A program made the translations under genes and the position numbers. A stretch of DNA of 64,000 bases from Membranipora membranacea (Eukaryota > Bryozoa > Gymnolaemata > Cheilostomatida > Membraniporidae), in NCBI GenBank assembly GCA_914767715.1, contig OU612071.1, positions 17,976,948 to 18,040,947 of the forward strand. Direction: 5' to 3'. Numbering within the stretch: position 1 is the first letter of the stretch; every line of letters starts with the position of its first letter. The notes under the pieces are model-generated. The model did not search any database. It saw only the letters and a list, made by a program, of their open reading frames with translations, and had not been told where the DNA came from. Positions 22,341 through 32,764 of the stretch are shown here, in pieces.

Positions 22341-24150
22341 AACAACTGCCATATTGTCTTAGTATATTAGACAAAATTGTGTTTTGTTTGGTGTAATATT
22401 TGATTCAAAGTTTTACAAATTTTGGAGCGAAATGCAACTTCATAAATGATTTTGTGTGAATAGGGTTTGAAAGTTATTTCTGTTTTACATGCTGATCGCA
22501 ATGGCTTTAATCACTGGCTATAATATTTGGTCTGCTATCATAAATAGCTGAGATGTGGCCAACAACAGTTGCAATACCCCCTTATATCACCTGTATATAA
22601 CCGTCATCAAAGCGAAACTCCTTTTTCAGTTTTGCTACCACCCGGAAGACTGGCTTAGAATGTCCGTAAATATCTAATACTTTTATAGTAGTTTTGATTG
22701 TCATTACAGATGACTAGAGCATTTATTTCAGCACTTAGCACTTTTTTGATGATGATATTTGTTATGTGGAGCTAATTATTGCTTTACTTGCCACATAACC
22801 CTATAAAACTATTTCAATTAAACTATGGTGGAAACTTAATAAAACGTACCATTTGAAAAACGACACACTCAGAGCATTGGAAACTGGTGTTATGGGAGGC
22901 GGGGGCTCCCACTGGACGTAAATTTCTGCAAAGGTGCACAGGATTTATTTTGTTTTATTCTTTTGCGGATCTGCTTGTGAATTTTCACACTCCGCCACTC
23001 TTTCAAAATCCAGACAACTTAATTTTGGTGGCCCTAAACTACTCTGTAGGCTTACAGTACCCCCCCCCCCACCGAACCCTCCAGCTGGGTTTCTTCGGAC
23101 ACTTCAAGTCCTTGGCGTGCTGCTATGCTGCACAGTGATAAAGTATGGTTTGCTATGAATTATGTGCTTCAATTATATTATGTCAAAATGAGTAATTGAA
23201 AATCTCTTTGAAATACTGTTGTAGTGGATGCAGTGGTTGTGGTGGTTTGCGGCTGGACTCACTTGGTTTTGTGATACATTATCGGGTCAATTTGCCTCCA
23301 ATCTTTGTAATTTCAAGTGGGGACAACTCCAAATTCAACTCACAATAATCTAGTGTAGACGACGCATCATAAAATCGTAGTGAATCAATTCCTCACATTA
23401 GTATTATCTGCATATTTGATGGATAAAACACTTCATAACCTTGTTTAAAACCTGCCAATTTGTGGTTAAACTTCAAATACATATGTTAATTTATTGTAGT
23501 CCATGATGTATGCTTCTGTCAAAATAGTATAAAGAGTTTTTTACATCTAAAGAACTCTTTTTTCTTGAGCAATGTGACAAGGCTCAGGTATGTAATAACC
23601 CAGTACTGTGTAATAACTTGTAAAATTTACTTACTCCAGGGATTTTGGGACCGCTGGAGATTGCACTTCAGCTATCACGTGACATTTGTTATCACTATCA
23701 TGCAGGCGGTATACTTATTGTCTTCTCATGAATAAATTATAAATTATAGTGAATTTGCGACACTATCATATATAAGTCTGATTTATTAGTTTATAATGAC
23801 GATGATTGTATATGAGGGATCAAAAGGAGCCACTGAAATGTCCTAAATTTATCCTTCTGTTTTGTTGGCACAAGAGATACATCAAACTTTTCTTGACAGG
23901 TTATTCCATCCAAAAGATATTTATTTACAATAAATAATCATTATAATGTTTGACAAGTGCCTGGTTTTGCCAAACACCTCAAGATAAGGACTGAGCATTT
24001 ACCCGAATTCAGGCATATCAAGACTATGCCTCTCAAACATATCTTCCTATTATAGCCTACAAATCTGAGCTGAAACAGGATAGCAATAGCCCCAGTTTTT
24101 GGGGGACTCTAGGACAAGTCCATCTAGCACAAGATTGACTATTGACTATT
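22341..24150. other. Intergenic DNA, no gene seen
   Basis: AT-rich sequence with a 10-base C run near 23060. Overlapping plus frames at 22887-23158 show no domain and are probably chance. Confidence 0.35.
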
Positions 24151-24590
24151 ATTAATGACGTACTTCCGGTATGATGGCGGTGAATTTGTAAATCTCCTGA
24201 ACACCAACAATATTATCGACTAACATCGACGTTCCTGGTCGATCAACAGCCATAACACTATATTAAAAAGACAATCAGAAGCCTGCTTCCAACCACGGTG
24301 ACTCTGCTGATACCTAACTGAGGAGCTTTTGGTGATGCGAGAGTCTTTTGGTGAGTCTGTTCCATCGCATTGCTTTGTGTGACTCGACCTGAGTAACCCA
24401 TCTCTAATATTTTCTCTCTTCTACCTTGCACTGTTGTTACACCTATAACACCTACGGTCTAGCGGTAGTAGATTGTAGTATCTAATCAGTACCAGCTGAG
24501 TGGTTTGTGCAGTTTGTAGAAGATACATTCTTGTGGGGCCCAATCATATGAAAATTCAGGTAGCCATCTTCCGTGGTCCTTTATGAAACC

Positions 24591-25543
24591 ATGGCAGACT
24601 CAGATAGTAACAACGGTGGTGCTAGACTGCGTACACCCAGTGTTAGTACTGCTAGTAGTGGTAGTGTTGGTATACAGGCCCGGTTAGCATCTAAATGTGT
24701 AAAATGCAAGCTAACAACTAGAAACAAGGCAGCTCTGAAATGTACCCTATGCGCTGCAGAATACCACCCCACCTGTTCGACTGGATGAAAAGATGCCACC
24801 CCCGCGGAGCTGAAGACCTTCAAGCGACCAGGTGTCAACTGGTACTGTGTAAGTTGTTTTGCAAACCTAAACACGTTTGTAAGCCTACCCTCAGTTCAAG
24901 ATAACATAGCTGACATCAAAAGCCAAATCCAAGACATGAATAATTTGATGTGTGAAACTGTAAGTAAAATGAAAACCTCCTACTCTGATGCCCTAACCAG
25001 TGCAGGGGTGTCCAAGAATAGAGAGGTGGTAAATAGACTAGAAACCCAAATTATCACTTATCAAAACAATCAGGAGAAAGAGGCCTAAATAAAATTCTTC
25101 ATAAATTAGCCGAAAATAAAACAACTGAAGATGATGTAGTCCATATGTGTAGAGAGATGTCTCTCTGGCCCGGAGCAGTAACGAAAGTTAAAAGAATAGG
25201 TAGGAGAAACGTATCATCTCCCCCGACCGAGAATATCCGACCTGTAAAAATTAGCTTTTCTAGCGAACAAGCCGCACGAGAATTCGTAAAACGATTCAAA
25301 ACCCTCGAAGATAAGAGAGGCGTATTCAAAACGCCTGACCTATCCCCAGAGGAACGAAAGCCAGAATATACACTCCGATTCCAACGAAACTCGCTAAAAG
25401 AACAAAACCCATTCAACTTCTATCATATCAGACAAGGGAAGGTATCTGTACAAGAGCAAAACTCACATGAGTGGTCAGAGGTTGTTGACCTCCCCTTGAT
25501 AAATCAATCTACACAAAACCAAGCCACTAATGGCGAACGTTAA
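24591..25543 (+). pseudogene. LINE ORF1: PHD finger and nucleic-acid-binding protein
   Basis: Starts MADSDSNNGG and then has a Cys-rich finger, CVKCKLTTRNKAALKCTLC, AEYHPTC, and after an in-frame TGA (24786-24788, where Trp would fit) NWYCVSC. A helical stretch follows (DNIADIKSQIQDMNNLM). The frame ends at TAA near 25086. The downstream part continues one frame over (GLNKILHKLAENK, DDVVHMCREMSLWPGAV) to TAA at 25541-25543. That C-terminal part resembles the domains of LINE ORF1 proteins that handle RNA (VKISFSSEQAAREFVKRF). It is broken by at least two lesions. Confidence 0.75.
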
Positions 25544-25589
25544 TCTGTTTTTTATTCTCTCTGAAGCATATTAGTGCTCTCATTGTATC

Positions 25590-27988
25590 ATGGCAGGGAC
25601 TGAGGGATTGAAAAACTTTCAGTGGAACTGCAATGGTATACGTGGAAAATCCTTCATTTTAGACAGTTATATAGATTACTACAAACCTGACATCTTTGCG
25701 CTGACAGAGACTAAACTTAATAATGATGTAAGCGATAATGAAATCTGTAAAAACTACTCTCTTTACAGGTATGACAGAGTTGACTGGCTGGGCAGGGGTG
25801 GTGGTGTACTTATTGGCATCGCTGACCGCTGTCCAATCACTGTCAACTCAATAGATATATACCCACATGGGGAATTACTCAGCCTTAAACTCTCTATTAC
25901 AGGTTTCACTTTCACCATTTGTATTTATTATCGCAGACCACAGAAAAGATCCGTTGATGATATTATAAAATGGTATAACAATCTTCTAGACCCAAATGTG
26001 TTGGTGTTGGGTGATTTTAATTTACCTGACATCAACTGGCAAACACTAACCCTTAATCCAACAACACATGAGACTGTGCATCAAACATTTATTTATTTTG
26101 TATGTGCTAACAACCTAGAGCAACTAGTGAATTTCCCAACCCATGATAAAGGTAATATTCTTGATCTTGTTTTGACTAACATGGACCATCTTACACACCC
26201 GCAGGGTGATCCTAGCTTCTCTGACCACCTGATCATTTCTTTTACATTGTTAACTAGATTTAAAATAGAACGATCAACTGTCTCACCAAACCCCACTCCG
26301 TTTTGGCAGATTGCCAAAGCTAACACAGCCAACATCCATCTGGACTGTTTTGCTCTTGAAAAAGACATTACTTTAGCTATTGATACAAATGTTAACGTTG
26401 AACCTGTGTGGTCTTTGTTGAAGGCAGGACTCATGACAACTTCATACGCCAACATTCCTGACTGCGTGAGGAAAAATCGGCTTAATCACTGGTTATCAAA
26501 GGAATGTATCAAGCAAATAAGGAAACGAAGAAGGTGGTACAAAGTTAAATGTCTTTATCCTACTAATAATAATGAGAGATTAAAAACACAGTCTAAACTA
26601 TGTAAAAAACTGATAAACAGAGACTATAACAATTTTATTAGAAGACATTTATGTGGTCAGCTTGATAAAGGTGACAGTAAGCCTCTTTATAAATTCATAG
26701 CTAATAAAAATCGTTCCAATAACACAATAAAACAACTGGATGGCTGCGCCTCCGGTGACAACATTGGTATTTGTGAGAGGTTCGCTGATGCTTTCTCCTC
26801 AGTGTTCACCGTTGACAATGATCAGTCTATTTCTGTAAGCCAACTTTCATGTTCTCAGCATAACCCTATAACCTTCGACAATAATGGTATTATGAAGCAA
26901 CTGTGTGGTCTTGATGCCCGTAAGGGCGCTGGACCAGATAATCTCTCTTGCATTACTTCGCTTTTTGGCACCTTACATTTCTCGTATTGTTTGTATCATT
27001 TTTCAATATATTTATGACACTCGTGTTACTCCTGTGGACTGGAAGATAACCCACGTCATACCAGTGTTGTAAAAAGGTAAGAAATCTGACCCCCTGAATT
27101 ACCGGCCAATTTCCTTGACGTGTATTCTATGTAAAGTATATGAACATATAATAGCCCACAATATACATGCATATTTTTCTGATTACGATCTGCTATTTGA
27201 ACATCAACACGGTTTACGTAAAAACCATGGATGCGGCACCCAACTATTAAACACTGTTATTGATTATGTCAATTACTACGATGACAATATACCAGTTGAC
27301 CTCGCTGTCCTAGATTTTTCTAAGGCGTTTGATGTGGTATCCCACACCAAACTTCTAGCCAAGATAACAGCCATGGGTATCCATTGTTCTACAAGAGAGT
27401 GGATTGCCTCATGGCTCAGCTACCGTAAACTCTTCGTCACTGTCAATGGTCATCAATCCAATTCACGTACAGTAACCTCTGGGGTGCCCCAGGGGAGCGT
27501 TCTGGGTCTGTTATTATTTCTAATCTATATAAACGATATGCCTACCCGTATAACATCAAGCACGTTAAAATTTTACGCCGATGATTCTTTACTATATCGA
27601 CCAATCAAGAATATTAGCATACAAAACTTAGTGTAGACAAAAACTTGAGTATGCCTCCCATACGTGGTCTCCCCATCTATTAAAACATAAAAACCTCATT
27701 GAAGCTATTAACAGGAAAGCTTTCCGCTGGTGCTTTTGCTACAGAAAGTATGATAGCATCAGTCATCACATGTTTGCTAATAACTGGCCCTCCTTGGAAA
27801 CAAGGCGGGCCGAGCGTGATTTAGATATGTGCATGCGTATACTTTCAGATCAAGCAGTTGTGGACAAAGACAGATATACACTCCAGCAAAGCGAACAGCA
27901 TGACACAAGACACGTAGCCACTAAGGGTGTCATCAACACTGACGTGAAGAAGTTCTTCTTCCAAAATAGGGTTTTCAGAGCTGCCTGA
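25590..27988 (+). pseudogene. LINE ORF2: APE endonuclease and reverse transcriptase
   Basis: The endonuclease (to about 26,240) shows FQWNCNGIRGK, DIFALTETKL, RGGGVLIGI, VLVLGDFNLPDINW and PSFSDHLII. After a frameshift near 26,950 the reverse transcriptase continues: NYRPISLT, VLDFSKAFDVVSH, TSGVPQGSVLG and the catalytic FYADDS. The frame stops at 27,634-27,636. A distinct C-terminal segment (LEYASHTWSPHLLKHK, then FFQNRVFRAA) follows to 27,988, implying a deletion of the region between them. The element cannot retrotranspose by itself. It is assigned to the CR1/L2 group from the domain order and motif style. Confidence 0.85.
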
Positions 27989-28010
27989 TGTATTAATCCT
28001 CTGAATAACT

Positions 28011-30359
28011 GCATTTACACTATTGACTAGCAAACAAAATTATCCCGGCTGACCTACCCCACTATTGTCATTCATTTATTATTCATTACTTTTCCATAAT
28101 AATGCATAGCTTAACAAATCCTGATGCGTTGGCGCAAACACACTTAACTGCAAATTAAACTACAATCTACTGAGTTCATGTTTGTCATTACTAACAGTCT
28201 TGCTTATCGTCTAACAACATAACAACTCAAAGGTTCTGGTTGCCCGAACCAATCCTTGGTAACAGCTCCCCCGATTACTCTTGCTTTGCCCTTAGTAAGT
28301 CGTGGTAGTCGGCTCGCTACAACCTGCTAATCACCGCTCACTAATTCTTGTAACACTATACGTTATGCATAATATGACTGTACCATATATTACTAGTATC
28401 GCTGCTGTGGAGACTAGACGCATATCATGATCAAGGAGCGCCCGCCGCCCACCATTGATGGCTTCAAACACTTCGGTGAAGTGTGCCAATGTACATATTG
28501 GTAACATCTCTTATGCTAATTTCAGCTATGGTTCAATGATAGTGTCTTAGGTATGTAACTGCATATTAAATTATGTTTAGTTCAGTTATAGGAATGTTAG
28601 ATCATATGATTTATGGTATCTAGAGCTGCATAAGTGATTCAGACCAGACATGTGTCATTCAGCTAAAAGTTAAGGAATACTGAATTCTGATTGGTCAATG
28701 TTTGCTAGTGCAATCTCCATATATCCCAAACTCCCTGCTAACTCTAACCTGGCCTTTGAGCCTTATATTTTGTAGTTATCTCATCTGACCTCTAGCATTA
28801 TCTAGTACCATGGCGCGCCTTGTAATAGCGAGTTATGCTAATTTACTTATCTCGTCAGTTCGCAGGTTTTTTCTCGTTCCTACTATTCTAAATGACTGAA
28901 GAGACAAGTCATCTTTTCACAATAATTTGAAGATTCTATGGTCATTGATGACCTTAATCTGATCTAATGGCTTCAAGAAGGGTATGCCTAATCACTTAAA
29001 TCAGGAAGCGGCACCTCCACTTGAAAGGAATGTCTGGGTACTGGTACTGAGTTAAGCATAACCAAGTGCAATTGGTTAATAATAATTTTTAATTTAGCTA
29101 AGCTCAACTGTCAGTTTCTGTGAAAAACCATCCATTACAATGTATTCTGACTGAGATGTATGGTTTGAAGACATATTTCTCAAAGGAATTCTGGTGAGTA
29201 ACTTGTCACTTGTGTATGCTACGACTGCTACTGCAAGCACTGACCCTCAGGAGTCATTATTCAATGGATAGTCAGTCATTGTATTATCAATATTTTATTA
29301 CTCTATTGTCATGAGATGCTTCATGGTGATCAACTGTGAGTATCTATTGCTCATTCCAGTATGTGATGGATATGTATTGACATTTTTAAGGCCTACGTAT
29401 TGTCTGGAATTGACCTAACCTGATGGCCTAAGATTACCCTGTTGGGGCATAATTTAATTATTAAATCAAGAGGATGGTTAAAGTATTGCATGGTATTTAG
29501 ATACAAAACTAATTTGATTAGCATTTTGTAACCCTCTTGAATATGAGGTGATAACCTTCTGAGAGGTGATATAGGCCATGAGATATGATGTCTCACAGGA
29601 CAGGAGTACCATTTGGTAATACATATGTAATTCAATAAGGTCAACTTGGATTAGTATGACTGCTGAAAAACGAGGCTGTAGCCACTTTAAAAGCACTGCT
29701 GTCAGTGATATTGAACCCTGTATATATTTTCAAGTGAATTGGCAATGGAAATTTATTGATTTAAAGTTTGAAATTCATTTTGCAAAATCATTTTAGGACG
29801 ATCAATGCATAGTGGTTGGCTAATGAAAATTAGAGCGGAAATGTGTGAAAAATGCAATGGTCTTATATATGGGGCCACTGAAATATTCAACCTATAGTCA
29901 CCAATATGGAGGAGCAGAAGCATACCATCATTTCGAGTGTACTGGTTAAAGAATTGAACGAACCTGAAGCAGGCCTATTGAGGTGACAATTCAACATAGT
30001 TGGCATGTAAAGCGATGGGGAGATAAATCGAGGCTGCAAACCCCAAACCCCAATATTACACCCCAAACCTCAATTAATATGGCTGTACTATCTCTTAACC
30101 TCATAAAACACTTCGTCTGGTGCTTACAGCACATGAATTTGTACCTGTCGGGCAAGACCGGACTTGTTCTCTCTTCTTAATTCTTTATAAATCTTTAACT
30201 AGTTTATGCGCATTGAATTATTGAGTGTCTCATTGAATGTATTTTTAAAGGTCAACACTTACCCCATCACTCAGTAAACACCTATATCTTCAGTCAATAA
30301 ATCATTTTTTGAAGTTATCTCCCCGCTTGACAAGGAAAAGTTACTACCAAATGGCATGT
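28011..30359. other. Intergenic DNA, no gene seen
   Basis: No gene or RNA feature was recognised. The left part may include the 3' UTR of the LINE. Open frames at 29393-29696 and 29983-30180 lack domains. Confidence 0.35.
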
Positions 30360-32600
30360 ATACGTCACAGCCCACTCTGCAACAGATGAGGATGTGGTGA
30401 TCCTGATGCTTGGAGGCAACAACCTGGACAGTGGCATGTCTGCCACACAACTAGCTGACAGGATTGGTCACCTAGGCCGGCAGATGGTGGACCAGTACAG
30501 AGCCCAGACTGCCGTCATAACATCACAGAGGCCAACGACCAACCAGCAGTATAATTTGAGAGCTAGGGAGTTCGCATCCATTATGGAGCAGAGACACTTG
30601 GGGCATGAGGCGGTAACCATCTGGCTCTGAGATAGGAAGCAACCGTGGAGAAACAGAGACGGCACTCACCTAACTGATCACGGTTACCGAAGGGCAGTTC
30701 GTTATCTCCAGGCAATCATTGTATGGGCAGCCCACCACAACGTCTAGTGATAACAGCAGACCAGCAGATCGAAATTCCATATTATTCGGACCTCACTCAT
30801 CCATCATTTTATTTGCTGTGTAGTCAAATTGTCCTTATTAAATACCAATAAATCAATGCTCAAGACAAAAGGTTTATTTGACACAAATGTACATGAATTG
30901 TGCAAATGAAGTGTCTTTATGATATACAAAACATTGGTAAAATACACAGCGTAGCTAGTTGTAGCTATGTGTTATCAATAGCCTTGTCACAAGATGACCG
31001 TTGTCTAAAGTTCAAGAGTACATGCTTAGTTCGCAACATTCAAAAAAATTTAAAGCTCTCGGCGTCATTTAATTATGGAAACAATAAACAATAAAAGGAT
31101 ATCTTGCCATTTGCTGTAGAAGGAGTAGGGCAGATTTCATTCTTGTTATGATTTGCTGGAGACAACTGGTAAGGCAACACTGGATTCAAGTAAGAAGATG
31201 AAGGCCCCAGTTCGTGGCTAAACCAAGAGAAAGGCATCTAAGCCTGAAGTGCAGGTCCCTTCTACCTCCAGGGTTACAGCCTCAGAGATCAACTCGAGCT
31301 GCTTTGAGGACTCAGAAGTGGAGGACGTGGTACTGGTGCAGGTGCAGGCGGGTAACAAGAGGATCAGGCCTTTGGGCTCTATGCCCACCGTCCCTACAAC
31401 ATCGCACGAGAAAAGGTCCGACTGGGTAAGTTTGTGGACTTTAAAAGCCTTCTTCCTCATCCTCATGGGCAAAAACCAAGGAAGATAATTATGCTAAGTG
31501 ACAGCTACTTTGAGGAAGTGGAAGACACTGAGAACTTGGTCTTTTGCAAATGGTTATACGCATTTACCATATATATATATATATAGCTATACTCTGTGAT
31601 TCTTTCCTGGTGAGGCTCAGGGCAGGATATTGTAAAAAAAATTCACGCAGCTGATAAAGAGTCAGTCAAATACGGCTTCAAGATTAGGAAACTGACAGCC
31701 TAACTCGCAGATATATTCTGGGGGAGTACCTAACAGAGCTGGCAAACAACATCCAACAGCCAGTAAAGAAAGACACCAAAAAGACCAGCAACCCTGATAG
31801 ATCGGGGGCCAAGCTCTCCCATAAAAGGAAGCTGTGTCACAAACTTAACTCACTCAAGGGTTGTAAGTTTGGAGTTAGTTGCCGCTTTGCCACAAATGTA
31901 AGGTGTATTATAGTGCTCGACACCCAGACTACAGATGCTCTAAACAAAAGACTTCTTAGCTGTGCATAGTGATGTTAATAATGCTGTATTAGTCGGCCCC
32001 CTCGGGATGGGGGGGGGGTCACTTTTATGATTGGCGCAGAAATGATTGGTTGACTGGCAATTGTGGTGTGTTGACAAAGATTTTATGGTAGAAGGGTTCT
32101 CAAACGGGTTTTCGTTAGGCGTTCAGGAGAACTGATCAATATCATAAACTGAAATGAGGCTCAGAAAATGCTCCATTATTGGCTAAGCTGAAATAAGAAC
32201 AAAAACACATTAGAATTATAGGGCCCTTTGCAATCTCACCGCTACATGATATGATAATGTCTCCTCTTTATGTGATACCAAAACCATGTGGAACAAAGCA
32301 CCGATTTCAATGTTTCGTCCCCACAAGGTAACTCTGTGAATGACTTCATCGAAGAGGAAAATAAACCAGTCCATTATTGTTCGGTTGAGGATGTTGCAAA
32401 TAGCATGGTAGCTAGGTAGCCTCTTGGTAACGTGTGACTAGCTAAAGTGGATTTAGCCAATGCATACCTAGGAATTTGTGTTCAGAGAGAGTTTTACATC
32501 AACATGATGCTACCTTGTCGATGGCACCTTTTTTCCAAGTCCTTGGTGATCCATTGTATTTCTATTATTCATGAACGAAATATACCATAATGCTGTCACA
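30360..32600 (+). mobile_element. Degenerate DIRS/Ngaro-like retroelement
   Basis: The order of remnants is SGNH-hydrolase-like ORF (30.36-30.75 kb), a Ser/Glu-rich linker with LSDSYFEEVEDTENLVFCKW (about 31.49-31.57 kb), and reverse transcriptase (32.0-32.56 kb). The RT remains show GPFAISPL, SPLYVIPKPCG, QGNSVNDFIEEENKPVHY and LAKVDLANAYLGI. These fit the RT of tyrosine-recombinase retroelements better than LINE RT. Several stops and frameshifts are present. No recombinase or terminal repeats were recognised. It abuts the 3' end of the C-type lectin gene (32,765). Confidence 0.65.
30394..30747 (+). pseudogene. SGNH-hydrolase-like ORF of a retroelement
   Basis: One frame runs from the ATG to TAG at 30745-30747 with a single internal TGA at 30628-30630. 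SGNH/GDSL features: VVILMLGGNNLDSGM (the GxN block) and DGTHLTDHGYRRAVRYL (the DxxH block with the catalytic Asp and His). The GDS serine block is not seen; it would lie upstream of the conserved part. Such domains accompany some DIRS/Ngaro-type retroelements of marine invertebrates, where their role is unclear. A cellular esterase gene is less likely given the truncation and the RT remains downstream. Confidence 0.6.
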
Positions 32601-32764
32601 TCCAGCCTTTAATAGAATTCAGGCGTAGGTGTTCGTTGAGGTACGTGAGTATTATCACTATGGTGTAATTGAGTGAAGTGAAAATTTCGTTAAATGCTTC
32701 TTTGCTATTTTATTGTTTCAACACCAAGATCAGACAAAGGTCGTTTAGTGTCAAGTAACAAAAG

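Larger units (their letters stand above)
24150..28010 (+). mobile_element. CR1-like non-LTR retrotransposon, defective
   Basis: A LINE in sense orientation: a putative 5' UTR (to 24590), ORF1 with a PHD-type finger, ORF2 with endonuclease and reverse transcriptase, and a 3' stretch with the CR1-type C-terminal region. A PHD finger in ORF1 is known in CR1/L2-type elements. ORF1 carries a nonsense codon and a frameshift. ORF2 has a frameshift near 26,950, an in-frame stop near 27,070, and an internal deletion between the catalytic reverse-transcriptase motifs and the C terminus. Borders are approximate, and no target duplication or tail was identified. Confidence 0.85.

Noticed and set aside
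22887-23158. Two overlapping plus frames rich in Pro and Phe
   Set aside because: Overlapping frames over a C run; no domain.
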